From Ruegeria sp. ANG-R (GTDB lineage Bacteria; Pseudomonadota; Alphaproteobacteria; Rhodobacterales; Rhodobacteraceae): a stretch of DNA of 64,000 nt. The stretch is from positions 1 through 64,000 of the forward strand of contig NZ_JWLJ01000003.1 in assembly GCF_000813985.1 (NCBI RefSeq). The letters are read 5' to 3'. Positions 26,930 through 36,897 of the stretch are shown here, piece by piece (positions within the stretch are counted from its first letter, which is position 1; the number at the start of each line of letters is the position of its first letter). The notes below the pieces were generated by a model that searched no databases, was not told the DNA's origin, and saw only the letters and a list, made by a program, of their open reading frames with translations. Made by a program: the position numbers and the translations under genes.

Positions 26930-27973
26930 ATGAGCGGCGTACAGGTGATCACCATAGCAGAGGGCGATGGCGACCAGCGACTGGATCGTTGGCTGCGTCG
27001 ACTGTTCCCGCATGTCAGCCAGGGTCGGATCGAGAAGATGTGCCGCAAGGGCGAACTGCGCGTCGATGGCGGGCGGGTGAAGGCCTCGACCCGGTTAGAG
27101 GTAGGGCAGTCCGTGCGCGTGCCGCCTCTGCCCGACGCGGACCATAAGCCCGCTGTCGTAAAGCACCGTGTCTCGGATGCGGATGCAAAGATGATTCAAT
27201 CTTGTGTGATCTATAAGGACGACCATGTACTGGCGCTGAACAAACCGCACGGTCTGCCCGTCCAAGGTGGAAGCGGTCAGACCCGCCATGTGGACAGCCT
27301 GTCCGAGGCGTTGCGGTTCGGGTATGATGAGAACCCGCGCCTTGTGCATCGGCTTGATAAAGACACATCCGGCGTTCTGTTGATGGCCCGTACGCGCGAG
27401 GCCGCAAAGGGGCTGACCGCCGCCTTTCGGCATCGCAATACGCGCAAGATTTACTGGGCGCTTGTTGCCGGGGTGCCGACTCCCTATCTGGGCGAGATCA
27501 AGACGGGGCTGGTCAAGGCGCCGGGGCACGGTAAGCAGGGCGAAGGCGAGAAAATGATCGCCGTTCATCCCAGTGAAATAAACGATACTCCGGGCGCAAA
27601 ACGTGCGCACACGCTTTACGCAACGCTGTATCGTGTCGCGGGACGCGCTGCCTGGGTTGCGATGGAGCCGGTGACAGGTCGAACGCATCAGCTGCGTGCT
27701 CACATGGCAGCGATTGGTCACCCGATCATCGGAGATGGAAAATACGGCGGCTCGGGGCAGGAGAATCTCGGCGATGGCTGGGGCGCTCAACTGGGCGGTA
27801 TCATCAGTAAGAAGCTTCATTTGCACGCCCGGCGGCTGTCATTCGAGCACCCGGTGACTCATAAAGCCGTTTCAATCGTTGCCCCGCTTCCCGGCCATAT
27901 GAAGCAGAGCTGGGATACTTTGGGCTGGACCGAGGATTTGGCGGCCGACGACCCGTTCGAGGCGCTGCGATGA
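26930..27973 (+). CDS. rluC: RluA-family 23S rRNA pseudouridine synthase (RluC-like)
   Basis: 347 residues. An S4 RNA-binding domain (RLDRWLRRLFPHVSQGRIEKMCRKGELRVDG, about 17-48) precedes the synthase domain with HRLDKDTSGVLL (catalytic D143) and GRTHQLRAHMA. The S4 plus RluA layout fits RluC or RluD, and the order favours RluC, which modifies 23S positions 955, 2504 and 2580 in E. coli. The exact target is not provable from the sequence. Overlaps the next gene by four bases. Confidence 0.88.
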   Translation: MSGVQVITIAEGDGDQRLDRWLRRLFPHVSQGRIEKMCRKGELRVDGGRVKASTRLEVGQSVRVPPLPDADHKPAVVKHRVSDADAKMIQSCVIYKDDHVLALNKPHGLPVQGGSGQTRHVDSLSEALRFGYDENPRLVHRLDKDTSGVLLMARTREAAKGLTAAFRHRNTRKIYWALVAGVPTPYLGEIKTGLVKAPGHGKQGEGEKMIAVHPSEINDTPGAKRAHTLYATLYRVAGRAAWVAMEPVTGRTHQLRAHMAAIGHPIIGDGKYGGSGQENLGDGWGAQLGGIISKKLHLHARRLSFEHPVTHKAVSIVAPLPGHMKQSWDTLGWTEDLAADDPFEALR

Positions 27974-28641
27974 ACGCCCCCTTGCGGCTTGTTCTGTTCG
28001 ATGTGGATGGCACTCTGGTCGATAGTCAGGGGGCCATAGTGTCGGCCATGTCCGCCTGTTTTCAGGCGCAGTCGCTGCCAGTTCCGGGTCGTGACGCTAT
28101 CCTGTCCATCGTTGGCTTGTCTCTGCCCCATGCGATGGCTCGCCTCGCGCCGGATCAGCCTGAGCGGGTGCAGCAGGCGCTGGTTGACGGGTATAAACAG
28201 GCCTACCACGCACAGCGGTTGGAACAGGGCGCAGCAAGCTCACCACTTTATCCCGGTGCGCGTCAGGTGATCGAGGCGCTTCATGCCAGGCCAGAGGTGC
28301 TTCTGGGTGTCGCGACGGGTAAATCTCAGCGCGGGCTGGATGCGCTGCTTGAGGCGCATGGGCTTGACAGGTATTTCATAACCCGGCAGGTCGCAGATCA
28401 TCACCCATCCAAGCCTCACCCGTCGATGGTAGAAACGGCTTTGGCCGAGACCGGTGTAACTGCCACGGCAGCGGTCATGGTGGGTGATACCAGCTTTGAT
28501 ATGGATATGGCCGCGGCGGCGCAGGTTGCCGGGATTGGGGTCAGCTGGGGATATCATGACCGCTCGGCGTTGTCTGCAGCGCGGCAGGTCATCGAGAGTT
28601 TCGAACAATTGCCAGGAGCACTGGCCAATATCTGGGGCTGA
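27970..28641 (+). CDS. HAD-IA family hydrolase (phosphoglycolate phosphatase-like)
   Basis: 223 residues with the four HAD motifs: LFDVDGTLVDSQG (nucleophile D at residue 10), GVATGKS, K in HHPSKPHPS, and VMVGDTSFDMDMA. The helical cap between residues 20 and 85 marks subclass IA. Substrate unknown; Gph-like or nucleotidase. ATGA overlap with rluC suggests coupling. Confidence 0.9.
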   Translation: MNAPLRLVLFDVDGTLVDSQGAIVSAMSACFQAQSLPVPGRDAILSIVGLSLPHAMARLAPDQPERVQQALVDGYKQAYHAQRLEQGAASSPLYPGARQVIEALHARPEVLLGVATGKSQRGLDALLEAHGLDRYFITRQVADHHPSKPHPSMVETALAETGVTATAAVMVGDTSFDMDMAAAAQVAGIGVSWGYHDRSALSAARQVIESFEQLPGALANIWG

Positions 28642-28645
28642 AGAG

Positions 28646-29353
28646 ATGAGCGATTGGAAACCGAAACGTTTCTGGACCGAAAGCGCAGTCGTTGAGTCTG
28701 ACGGTGGTTACACGATCGAGTTGGACGGCAGACGGGTCAAAACACCCGCCAAGGTCGCTTTGTCGTTGCCCACACGCGCCATGGCCGAGGCGGTGGCCGA
28801 GGAATGGGATGCGCAGGAAAAAGAGATTGATCCGGCCACGATGCCCTTTACCCGTTCGGCTAACGCGGCCATCGACAAGGTACAACATCAGCATGGAGAG
28901 GTCGCCGACCTGCTGGCTGATTACGGTGACTCGGATCTGCTCTGCTATCGGGCGACACATCCTGAAGCGTTGCAAAAGCGGCAATCCGAAGCCTGGGACC
29001 CCGCTTTGGATTGGGCTGCCGAAACGTTGGATGCGCGGCTGGTTCCGCTTGCGGGCGTGGTTCATCAACCGCAGGCTCCGGAAGCACTGCAAACGCTGCG
29101 CAATCGGGTACATGCGCTGAACGCGTTCCAATTGGCGGCATTCCATGATCTGGTAAGCCTGTCGGGGTCGTTGGTTCTCGGTTTTGCCGCCACGCAGGAT
29201 TGGCGCAAACCGGACGAGATATGGCGCATTTCTCGGCTGGACGAGCTTTGGCAGATTGAGCAATGGGGCCATGACGATGAGGCACACGCCGCCGCCGAAG
29301 TGAAAAAATCAGCCTTCCTGCACGCCAAGCGGTTCTATGACCTCTCGATATGA
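28646..29353 (+). CDS. ATP12-family ATP synthase F1 assembly factor
   Basis: 235 residues from ATG 28646 (MSDWKPKRFWTESAVVES). The ATP12 signature is present: YTIELDGRRVKTPAKVALSLPTRAMAEAVAEEWDAQ and MPFTRSANAAIDKV, plus DLLCYRATHPEALQKRQSEAWDPALDW. In mitochondria ATP12 binds the F1 alpha subunit; alphaproteobacterial homologues are thought to have the same role. Typical for Alphaproteobacteria. Last of the rluC-HAD-ATP12 run. Confidence 0.93.
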   Translation: MSDWKPKRFWTESAVVESDGGYTIELDGRRVKTPAKVALSLPTRAMAEAVAEEWDAQEKEIDPATMPFTRSANAAIDKVQHQHGEVADLLADYGDSDLLCYRATHPEALQKRQSEAWDPALDWAAETLDARLVPLAGVVHQPQAPEALQTLRNRVHALNAFQLAAFHDLVSLSGSLVLGFAATQDWRKPDEIWRISRLDELWQIEQWGHDDEAHAAAEVKKSAFLHAKRFYDLSI

Positions 29354-29559
29354 GACCAAATGGCCTAAAATCGTGATTTTGACCCCTGTTTTGCCTGAAA
29401 CGACCTATCGTTTTCCGTGATCCAGCCCTTGACGTTTGGCGATGAATACGCCCAAACTCGGGCCACTAAAGGGGAGACACCTTTTGGGTAACCTTTCTGG
29501 CGCGGATGTGCCGGATCGAACCGTCTCATCTAGGGATGGAAAATCAGGAAGAGGTAAAA

Positions 29560-30576
29560 ATGAAAAAATCCGTAATCTTGGGCATGGCAACAGTTGCCGG
29601 CCTAGCTGCTGGTGCGGCTGCGGCGGGGACCGTTGACGATATCAAAGCCCGCGGCAAGCTGAACTGCGGCGTGACCACCGGTCTGGTCGGCTTTGCTGCT
29701 CCCGATGCCAATGGCGAGTGGAAAGGCTTTGACGTATCGCTGTGCCGCGCTGTTGCAGCAGCCGTTCTGGGCGACGCAAGCGCTGTCGAGTTTGTTCCGA
29801 CCACCGGTAAGACACGCTTTACCGCTCTGGCTTCGGGCGAAATCGACATGCTGGCCCGGAACACCACATGGACCTTCAGCCGTGACGTTGACCTGAAGTT
29901 CGAATTCACTGGCGTTAACTACTATGACGGTCAGGGCTTCATGGTTCCCAAAGCGCTGGGCGTGACCTCGGCCAAGGAACTGGACGGCGCGACTGTCTGC
30001 ATCCAGACCGGCACCACTACCGAGCTGAACCTGGCGGACTTCTTCCGCTCGAACAACATCAGCTACGAGCCGGTTCCGATCGAGACTAACGCCGAAGCGC
30101 AGCAGCAGTATCTGGCTGGCGCCTGTGACGTTTACACCACCGACGCATCGGGTCTGGCCGCTACCCGCGCCACCTTCGAAGATCCGTCGGCGCACGTTCT
30201 GCTGCCCGAAATCATCTCGAAAGAGCCGCTGGGTCCGCTGGTCCGCCACGGCGATCACGAGTGGGGCGACGTTGTCCGCTGGACTCTGAACGCGCTGGTT
30301 TCGGCGGAAGAGCTGGGCGTAACCTCGGCCAATATCGACGAGATGTCAGCCGGTACCGACAACCCGGAAGTAAACCGTCTGCTGGGTACCGAAGGTACGC
30401 TCGGCGAGATGCTGGGTCTGGACGCCAATTGGGCAGCCAACGCCATCAAAGCAGGTGGCAACTACGGTGAAATCTTCGCCACCAACATCGGTGAGGAAAC
30501 TCCGATCGGTCTGGCACGCGGCCTGAACGCACAATGGACCGATGGCGGTCTGCTGTATTCGCCGCCGTTCCGCTAA
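29560..30576 (+). CDS. bztA: Glutamate/glutamine/aspartate/asparagine ABC transporter, substrate-binding protein
   Basis: 338 residues from ATG 29560 after AGGAAGAGGT. Signal peptide MKKSVILGMATVAGLAAGAAAA. Family-3 solute-binding protein: KLNCGVTTGLVGFAAPDANGEWKGFDVSLCRAVAAAVLGD, FTALASGEIDMLARNTTWTFSRD, and VCIQTGTTTELNLADFFR. It matches the BztA/AapJ group, which binds acidic amino acids and their amides in the periplasm. The partner genes follow in order; a hairpin after this gene may keep its mRNA more abundant. Confidence 0.93.
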   Translation: MKKSVILGMATVAGLAAGAAAAGTVDDIKARGKLNCGVTTGLVGFAAPDANGEWKGFDVSLCRAVAAAVLGDASAVEFVPTTGKTRFTALASGEIDMLARNTTWTFSRDVDLKFEFTGVNYYDGQGFMVPKALGVTSAKELDGATVCIQTGTTTELNLADFFRSNNISYEPVPIETNAEAQQQYLAGACDVYTTDASGLAATRATFEDPSAHVLLPEIISKEPLGPLVRHGDHEWGDVVRWTLNALVSAEELGVTSANIDEMSAGTDNPEVNRLLGTEGTLGEMLGLDANWAANAIKAGGNYGEIFATNIGEETPIGLARGLNAQWTDGGLLYSPPFR

Positions 30577-30589
30577 GACATCAAGGGGC

Positions 30590-30617
30590 AAGGGCGCGGG
30601 GAAACCTGCGCCCTTTC
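30590..30617 (+). terminator. Hairpin between bztA and bztB (leaky terminator or mRNA stabiliser)
   Basis: AAGGGCGC (30590-30597) pairs with GCGCCCTT (30608-30615), followed by TTT with interruptions. Such elements after binding-protein genes usually raise their level over the permease genes. Confidence 0.55.
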
Positions 30618-30705
30618 TCCATAAATAAGAATCACGCCCGAACAGACTGAGCAGAGATCAACTCTGCCGTCCTAACGTCGGGATGCACGGGGATATACAT
30701 AGGTC

Positions 30706-31974
30706 ATGACGACTCTCACTGACCCGCCGAAGGAGCACTTCCGGCTGTCCATGCTCCTTTATGATACGCGGTACCGATCTGCGACCATTCAGGTCATTGC
30801 CCTGATCGGTTTCATGCTTCTGGCAGCCTGGATCATTTCCAATACAATTCAAAATCTTGAGGCCCTGGGAAAACCGGTCGAGTTCGGCTTTTTCGGCGAA
30901 CCGGCGAGCTATGATATCAACCAGCGCCTGTTGGAATATACATCGCGCGACAGCCATCTGCGCGCGGCCTTCATCGGTCTGCTGAATACGCTCGTTGTTG
31001 CGGTTCTGGGCTGTATCACGGCAACGATAGTCGGTGTTCTGGTCGGTGTTTTGCGCCTGTCGAACAACTGGCTGGTTGCGCGGATCATGACTGTCTATGT
31101 CGAGATGTTCCGCAATGTGCCCGTCCTGCTGTGGATCGTTCTGGCCATGGCCATCCTGATCGAGGGCCTTCCGGCACCGAATGCCTTCAGAGGTGACAAT
31201 CCGACCGCGACGATGGACTTGTTCAATTCCGTGGCCGTCACCAATCGCGGTGTCTACATTCCGGAATTCCTGTTCTCACGGGGCTTGGGCGATATTCACC
31301 TTTTCGGAGCGTCGAGCATTCGGTTCAATGTTTCCTTGGATCTGGTCGCCTTTCTGGTAGTGCTCGGCGGTAGCATCTTTGCGATGCGCAAGATTTCAGG
31401 CTGGGCCGCTGCCAAGCAGGAAGCGACCGGCGATCGTCCGACAATCTGGCACATCCAACTGGGTGTTTTGTTCGTTCCGATGATCATCCTCCTGACCGTT
31501 CTGGGCTTCCACCTGGGTTACCCCGAGTTGAAGGGCTTCAACTTCAAGGGCGGAACCCACATGCGCAATTCGCTGATCGCCCTGTGGTTGGCCTTGTCGC
31601 TTTATACAGCGGCCTTCATCGCCGAGATCGTGCGCGCTGGTATTCTGGCCATCTCGAAAGGCCAGACCGAAGCCGCATCTGCGCTGGGTCTTCGCCCGGG
31701 TCGTACCATGCGTCTGGTGATCCTGCCGCAGGCGCTGCGCGTGATCATCCCACCGATGATCTCGAACTATCTGAACCTGACCAAGAACTCGTCACTGGCG
31801 ATTGCGGTGGGATATATGGACATCACGGGTACCTTGGGTGGCATCACCATGAACCAGACCGGCCGCGAGCTGGAATGCGTTCTGCTGCTGATGCTGGTCT
31901 ATCTGTGCATCTCGCTGAGCATCTCGGCGGTGATGAACTGGTACAACAACCGTGTCAAATTGGTGGAGCGGTAA
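30706..31974 (+). CDS. bztB: Amino acid ABC transporter permease BztB
   Basis: 422 residues. Unusually large permease of the Bzt/Aap type: one membrane segment near residue 25-45, a long insert, then the HisM-type core with multiple segments and the EAA loop (EAASALGLRPGRTMRLVILPQALRVIIPPMISNYL). It pairs with BztC to form the inner membrane channel. Its stop lies one base before the bztC start. Confidence 0.92.
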   Translation: MTTLTDPPKEHFRLSMLLYDTRYRSATIQVIALIGFMLLAAWIISNTIQNLEALGKPVEFGFFGEPASYDINQRLLEYTSRDSHLRAAFIGLLNTLVVAVLGCITATIVGVLVGVLRLSNNWLVARIMTVYVEMFRNVPVLLWIVLAMAILIEGLPAPNAFRGDNPTATMDLFNSVAVTNRGVYIPEFLFSRGLGDIHLFGASSIRFNVSLDLVAFLVVLGGSIFAMRKISGWAAAKQEATGDRPTIWHIQLGVLFVPMIILLTVLGFHLGYPELKGFNFKGGTHMRNSLIALWLALSLYTAAFIAEIVRAGILAISKGQTEAASALGLRPGRTMRLVILPQALRVIIPPMISNYLNLTKNSSLAIAVGYMDITGTLGGITMNQTGRELECVLLLMLVYLCISLSISAVMNWYNNRVKLVER

Positions 31975-31975
31975 T

Positions 31976-33280
31976 ATGAGTGATGTTTCATTTGTCCGCA
32001 CAGAGATGCTGCCGGAACAGGCGCCACCCGCATCCGAGGTCGGCGCGCTGGGCTGGATTAAGCACAATCTGTTCTCAAGCTGGCTCAACTCGATCCTGAC
32101 GATCATCTCGCTCTATGCGGTCTACTATGTGCTGTCTGGCATTCTACCGTGGACATTCCAGTCCGTTTGGAATGCCGACTCGCTGAACCAATGCCGCGAG
32201 ATCATGCTTGAGAACTGGGGGTCCACCCATGGGCACGCCTGCTGGGCGGTGATCAACGATCGCTGGTTGCAGTTGCTGTTCGGGTTCTACCCGAGCCATC
32301 TGTACTGGCGTCCGATCTTGGCCTTGATTCTTCTGCTGGTGGCGCTGGCACCGGTTCTGTACTCGGATCGGGTACCGACCAAGATGCTGATCTTTTCCGC
32401 GATCTACCCATTCCTGATGGTTTGGCTGATGTGGGGCGGAACCATCTGGGGACCGATCTCGGCAGCATTGGGTTTCGTTGTTGGCTGGGGTGTTTACACC
32501 ATCGTCAGCAAACAGCTCAGTGGCCTGTTCGGCATCATACTTGGAGTTCTGGCCTCGGTAATATGGTGGCTGTTCATTTCCAGCTACTTCACCAGTGCGA
32601 TGGCATCAATCATCCCAATCGGGATGGAAGCGGTTGAAAGCCGTCAGTTCGGTGGCTTCATGTTGGCGGTTCTTCTGGGCGTTGTCGCAATCGGTGTCTC
32701 GTTGCCCATCGGCATCGTTCTGGCGCTGGGCCGTCAGTCGGACCTGTTGATCGTCAAATACCTGTGTGTGGGCTTTATCGAGTTCATTCGCGGTGTGCCG
32801 CTGATCACGCTACTGTTTGTGGCATCGCTGCTGCTGAACCTGTTCCTGCCGCCGGGCACCAACTTTGACATCATCCTGCGGGTGATGATCATGATGACCC
32901 TGTTCTCGGCTGCTTATATGGCCGAAGTGATCCGGGGCGGTCTGGCTGCCTTGCCACGGGGTCAGTATGAAGGTGCCGACAGTCTCGGCCTGAACTACTG
33001 GCAGGCACAGCGGCTGATCATCATGCCGCAAGCCCTGAAAATCTCGATTCCGGGCATCGTGAGCACATTCATCGGGATCTTCAAGGATACGACGCTGGTG
33101 TCGATCATCGGGCTGTTCGACGTAATCGGACTGGCATCCGCCATCCGCGCTGACACCGCCTGGAACGGCATCTACTGGGAACTGTTCGCGTTCATCGCGG
33201 CGCTGTTCTTTGTCGTCTGCTTCTCCATGTCCCGTTATTCCATGTATCTGGAGCGCAAGCTTCAGACTGGCCACCGTTAA
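31976..33280 (+). CDS. bztC: Amino acid ABC transporter permease BztC
   Basis: 434 residues from ATG 31976. About ten hydrophobic segments, a periplasmic loop with CREIMLENWGSTHGHACW, and the C-terminal permease core with EGADSLGLNYWQAQRLIIMPQALKISIPGIVSTFIG as the EAA loop. Partner of BztB. In-frame codons upstream overlap bztB, but this ATG at the junction is preferred. Confidence 0.92.
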   Translation: MSDVSFVRTEMLPEQAPPASEVGALGWIKHNLFSSWLNSILTIISLYAVYYVLSGILPWTFQSVWNADSLNQCREIMLENWGSTHGHACWAVINDRWLQLLFGFYPSHLYWRPILALILLLVALAPVLYSDRVPTKMLIFSAIYPFLMVWLMWGGTIWGPISAALGFVVGWGVYTIVSKQLSGLFGIILGVLASVIWWLFISSYFTSAMASIIPIGMEAVESRQFGGFMLAVLLGVVAIGVSLPIGIVLALGRQSDLLIVKYLCVGFIEFIRGVPLITLLFVASLLLNLFLPPGTNFDIILRVMIMMTLFSAAYMAEVIRGGLAALPRGQYEGADSLGLNYWQAQRLIIMPQALKISIPGIVSTFIGIFKDTTLVSIIGLFDVIGLASAIRADTAWNGIYWELFAFIAALFFVVCFSMSRYSMYLERKLQTGHR

Positions 33281-33292
33281 GGAGTTCAACAC

Positions 33293-34084
33293 ATGTCTGA
33301 ACTTGCAATTGAACGCGAAATCGACCGCTCGAAGATGCAGGTGAGCGACGAGGTCGCCATCGAAATCTCGAACATGAACAAGTGGTACGGGGCCTTCCAC
33401 GTGCTGCGCGACATCAATCTGACCGTCAATCAAGGCGAGCGGATCGTGATCGCAGGGCCGTCGGGGTCGGGTAAATCCACCCTCATCCGGTGCCTGAACG
33501 CGCTGGAAGAACACCAGCAGGGCAGGATCGTCGTGGACGGGACCGAGCTGTCGAATGACCTCAAGAACATCGACAAGATCCGGTCCGAGGTTGGCATGGT
33601 GTTCCAGCACTTCAACCTTTTCCCGCATCTGACCATTCTGGAAAACTGCACGCTGGCCCCGATCTGGGTGCGCAAGACGCCCAAGAAAGAGGCCGAAGAG
33701 CGCGCGATGCATTTCCTGGAAAAGGTGAAAATCCCCGAGCAGGCCGATAAGTATCCCGGTCAGCTTTCGGGTGGTCAGCAGCAGCGTGTGGCGATTGCCC
33801 GCTCGCTCTGCATGATGCCGCGGATCATGTTGTTCGACGAGCCGACCTCAGCCCTTGACCCCGAGATGATCAAAGAGGTGCTCGACACCATGATCGAGCT
33901 GGCCGAGGAAGGCATGACCATGCTGTGCGTGACCCACGAGATGGGCTTTGCCCGCCAAGTCGCCAACCGCGTGATCTTTATGGACGCAGGCCAGATCGTG
34001 GAACAGAACGAACCGGAAGAGTTCTTCAACAACCCGCAATCAGAGCGGACCAAGCTGTTCCTCAGCCAGATCCTGGGACACTGA
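33293..34084 (+). CDS. bztD: Amino acid ABC transporter ATP-binding protein BztD
   Basis: 263 residues. Walker [10 protein letters not shown] (55-63), signature [15 protein letters not shown], Walker [16 protein letters not shown]-loop VTHEMGFA. Energises BztBC. AAGGAGTTCAACAC is the ribosome binding site. Last gene of the bzt operon. Confidence 0.96.
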   Translation: MSELAIEREIDRSKMQVSDEVAIEISNMNKWYGAFHVLRDINLTVNQGERIVIAGPSGSGKSTLIRCLNALEEHQQGRIVVDGTELSNDLKNIDKIRSEVGMVFQHFNLFPHLTILENCTLAPIWVRKTPKKEAEERAMHFLEKVKIPEQADKYPGQLSGGQQQRVAIARSLCMMPRIMLFDEPTSALDPEMIKEVLDTMIELAEEGMTMLCVTHEMGFARQVANRVIFMDAGQIVEQNEPEEFFNNPQSERTKLFLSQILGH

Positions 34085-34102
34085 GTTCCGAGAAGCTAAC
34101 GA

Positions 34103-34129
34103 AAAGGCGGGGCTTTCCCCGCCTTTTTT
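34103..34129. terminator. Bidirectional terminator between bztD and the sixA-like gene
   Basis: AAAGGCGGGG (34103-34112), loop CTTT, CCCCGCCTTT (34117-34126), then TTT; A-run on one side and T-run on the other. It serves both the bzt operon and the convergent minus-strand cluster. Confidence 0.92.
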
Positions 34130-34626
34130 CATTCCAGCAACTCGCGTGGAATGGTAAACCCCTGAACGATGCCGCTGTGCCATTGGACATGCGCCCAGTC
34201 GTCAATGTCGAACCGGATCACAGTCGTCGCGCATGTCGGGTAGTCGTGAAACCTGGGGTGATCGGGGGCTTGGCGCACAATGCGGCTGGCAAAGGCAGCG
34301 ATGCCGGGGTTATGTCCCAACATCAGAACAGCCGGCTCGGTGGCACTCGACAATTCCATCAACATGTCCTCAGAGCCCGCGTGATAGAGCGCGCGATGAA
34401 AACTCACTTTGTCAGCGCGCAGCCCCATACGATCCCAAGTTTCACGGGTACGGGTCGAGGTTGAGCTCAGCACTTCATCGGGTAGCCAGCCATTGTTGCG
34501 TAACCACGCGGCAACCGCCAGAGCCGATTTACGCCCGCGGTTGTTAAGCGGTCGGTCGTGATCGTCGAGAGAAAAGTCATTCCAGCTGGATTTCGCGTGG
34601 CGGGTCAGGATCAGGGTGCGGGTCAT
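34129..34626 (-). CDS. SixA-like histidine phosphatase family protein
   Basis: 165 residues: LILTRHAKSSWNDFSLDDHDRPLNNRGRKSA holds the RHG-type catalytic motif (R9-H10), with the second catalytic His in VLMLGHNPGI. SixA-type enzymes dephosphorylate HPt histidines or small substrates. Its ATG overlaps the stop of the Fe-S protein gene, the last step of a long minus-strand run. Confidence 0.88.
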   Translation of the reverse strand: MTRTLILTRHAKSSWNDFSLDDHDRPLNNRGRKSALAVAAWLRNNGWLPDEVLSSTSTRTRETWDRMGLRADKVSFHRALYHAGSEDMLMELSSATEPAVLMLGHNPGIAAFASRIVRQAPDHPRFHDYPTCATTVIRFDIDDWAHVQWHSGIVQGFTIPRELLE

Positions 34627-35300
34627 GACGGGTGAAACGCTTTCATATGATGGGCGGATTGGTCCGGATCACGCCCCGCGCCCTCGCTGAGTGGGCAGGA
34701 CAGCCGGGCGAGACAACCACCGGTCATGCAAGTTTGCCCTGCGGCGGTGGACAGGTGACCGTGGCAGGCGTCCACATCATAAAAACTCTGACTGTTCAGC
34801 GCTCCGACCGGGCAAGTTTGGGTACAGGGGGCAGGGCATGTGGTGCAGGGAGAGATTCCTGAAGCCTCGGGGACGGCAAACTCCTCAGCAAAGTGCAGTG
34901 CCCCCCTGAATGAGATCATCATACCGACCGTATCATGCACGAGCGCGCCCACCGGGCTGCTGAAGGTACGGCCGGATTTCAACGCCCAGTCGATGAAGGG
35001 CGCATAGGGTGGGCCACCGAACGGGAAATGCGCCTCGGCCCCCAAATCCCGCGCCAATTGACCGACCACGCGCGATGACCACCGGTCGACCGGGTGGGCG
35101 CCTTGCCATTCGGGTGAGGATTTCAAGATGGGCCAAAATGCCCCGCCTGCGCCAAGTAGGATCAGGGTGCCCCCGTCCAGTTGTTTTGCGCCCGTACGTC
35201 GTGGATGCTGAGCACCCATGACGATCAGCCCTGCATCCCTTGCCGCATTTTCCACGCGGTCATAGGTTTCTAGAGAGGAGGTCGGTGGGTATCCGGTCAT
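34623..35300 (-). CDS. 4Fe-4S ferredoxin-type protein, QueG-related
   Basis: 225 residues. CTTCPAPCTQTCPVGAL carries a classic 4Fe-4S ligand set, followed by further cysteines (YDVDACHGHL, CMTGGCLARLSCPLSEG). The N-terminal half has no recognisable motif apart from LILLGAGGAFWPIL. The layout resembles the ferredoxin end of epoxyqueuosine reductase, but the corrin-binding part is not evident. The reaction is unknown. Sits between argB and the sixA-like gene. Confidence 0.72.
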   Translation of the reverse strand: MTGYPPTSSLETYDRVENAARDAGLIVMGAQHPRRTGAKQLDGGTLILLGAGGAFWPILKSSPEWQGAHPVDRWSSRVVGQLARDLGAEAHFPFGGPPYAPFIDWALKSGRTFSSPVGALVHDTVGMMISFRGALHFAEEFAVPEASGISPCTTCPAPCTQTCPVGALNSQSFYDVDACHGHLSTAAGQTCMTGGCLARLSCPLSEGAGRDPDQSAHHMKAFHPS

Positions 35301-35319
35301 GTCTCCTCCGTCGGATGGT

Positions 35320-36183
35320 TCAGTCCGGCCGGATCAACGATCCAGCGCCGTGCTCGGTGAACAGTTCCAACAACACCGCATTTGGTGCGCGCCCGTCCAG
35401 AATAACCACCGCCCGGACCCCGCTGTGCAGCGCGTCCAGCGCGGTTTCGGTCTTGGGGATCATGCCGCCCGCTATGGTTCCATCCATCGTCATTTCGCGA
35501 ATCTGGCCGGCCTTAAGTTCGGTTACGACCTCGCCGCCCGCGTTTTTGACGCCCGAAACGTCCGTCAGCAACAACAACCGGTCTGCCTTGAGCGCGGATG
35601 CGATAGCCCCGGCTGCGGTATCGCCATTGATATTGAAGGTCTCGCCGTTCTTGCCCGCGCCCAAAGGTGCGATCACCGGGATCACATCATGTGAGAACAG
35701 ATTGTGCAGGATCGCCGGGTTCATCTCGGACGGAGACCCGACAAATCCCAGAGAGGGATCGGCCTGATCGCAGACCATCAGGTTCGCATCCTTGCCCGAC
35801 AGACCGACCGCCGAACCGCCCTGACCGTTGATCGCCTGCACGATGCGTTTATTCACAAGGCCTGACAGAACCATCTCGACCACTTCGACCGTGGCTTTGT
35901 CGGTCACACGTTTGCCGTTGACGAATTCGGATTGGATATTCAGCTGATCCAGCATCGCGTTGATCATCGGTCCGCCGCCATGCACGACCACCGGGTTCAC
36001 ACCCACCTGCCGCATCAGGACGACATCACGTGCAAAGCTTTCCATCGCCTCGTCGCTGCCCATGGCGTGTCCGCCCAGTTTTATGACGACGATTGCCCCG
36101 TCATAACGCTGCAGATAGGGCAGAGCGCTGTTCAAAGTGGCGGCGGTGGCGATCCAATCCCGGTTCATGTCTCTTGTCTTCAT
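35320..36183 (-). CDS. argB: Acetylglutamate kinase
   Basis: 287 residues from ATG 36183, which has AGAGGGA eight bases upstream; a GTG seven codons further upstream would place that sequence inside the gene. [41 protein letters not shown] and [28 protein letters not shown] are ArgB motifs. It phosphorylates N-acetylglutamate in arginine synthesis. Follows engB by 60 bp. Confidence 0.97.
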   Translation of the reverse strand: MKTRDMNRDWIATAATLNSALPYLQRYDGAIVVIKLGGHAMGSDEAMESFARDVVLMRQVGVNPVVVHGGGPMINAMLDQLNIQSEFVNGKRVTDKATVEVVEMVLSGLVNKRIVQAINGQGGSAVGLSGKDANLMVCDQADPSLGFVGSPSEMNPAILHNLFSHDVIPVIAPLGAGKNGETFNINGDTAAGAIASALKADRLLLLTDVSGVKNAGGEVVTELKAGQIREMTMDGTIAGGMIPKTETALDALHSGVRAVVILDGRAPNAVLLELFTEHGAGSLIRPD

Positions 36184-36243
36184 GGCTGAGGTCCCTCTGG
36201 GCACCCGTGTTAGGGTCTTTGAGTGGCGCTGCCAAGAGCCAAG

Positions 36244-36897
36244 CTACTCCAAATGCGCAATGATCGAACGCAAGGTGGGAATGCCATCGCCTTTCTCGGA
36301 CGATGTCAGCACGATCTCGGGGAAGGCTGCAGGGTGTTTGGCCAGCGCACTGCGCACCTGATCCAACACATTCTTGCGGTCCTTTTCTTTGACCTTGTCG
36401 GCTTTGGTCAGGACGCACTGAAAAGTGACGGCACTGGTGTCCAGCAGCTTCATGATTTCCGCATCCACTGGCTTCACGCCATGGCGCGAGTCAATCAGGA
36501 CGAAGGCACGGCGCAGCGTCTGGCGCCCGCTGAGATATTGCTTCAGCAGTCGCTGCCATTTTTCAACAACCTTGACCGGCGCATTGGCATAGCCATAGCC
36601 CGGCAGATCAACCAGATAGAGATCAGGCCCCTGAGTGAAAAAGTTGATCTCTTGCGTGCGGCCTGGTGTGTTAGATGCACGCGCCAGTCCCTTGGTCCCG
36701 GTCAGCGCGTTGATCAGGCTGGACTTGCCGACATTCGAGCGTCCGGCAAAGCACACCTCTAACCGGTCAGGAGCGGGCAGGCCATTCATGGCTACCACGC
36801 CCTTGACGAATTCCGACGGCCCGGCAAACAGCTTGCGCCCGGTTTCGGCGGCAAACTCATCCGGTGCCTCGGCCAATGGGAATGGAAGCGCAGTCAT
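36244..36897 (-). CDS. engB: Ribosome biogenesis GTPase EngB/YsxC/YihA
   Basis: 217 residues. G1 GRSNVGKSS (52-60), G3 DLPGYGYA, G4 TKADK, all present. Essential in many bacteria for 50S assembly. Its ATG overlaps the MOSC gene stop by four bases. The yidC-MOSC-engB-argB order is typical of Rhodobacterales. Confidence 0.97.
   Translation of the reverse strand: MTALPFPLAEAPDEFAAETGRKLFAGPSEFVKGVVAMNGLPAPDRLEVCFAGRSNVGKSSLINALTGTKGLARASNTPGRTQEINFFTQGPDLYLVDLPGYGYANAPVKVVEKWQRLLKQYLSGRQTLRRAFVLIDSRHGVKPVDAEIMKLLDTSAVTFQCVLTKADKVKEKDRKNVLDQVRSALAKHPAAFPEIVLTSSEKGDGIPTLRSIIAHLE

Noticed and set aside
29354..29559. Riboswitch upstream of bztA
   Set aside because: A 206-bp gap was inspected; no known riboswitch core or strong leader hairpin was seen.
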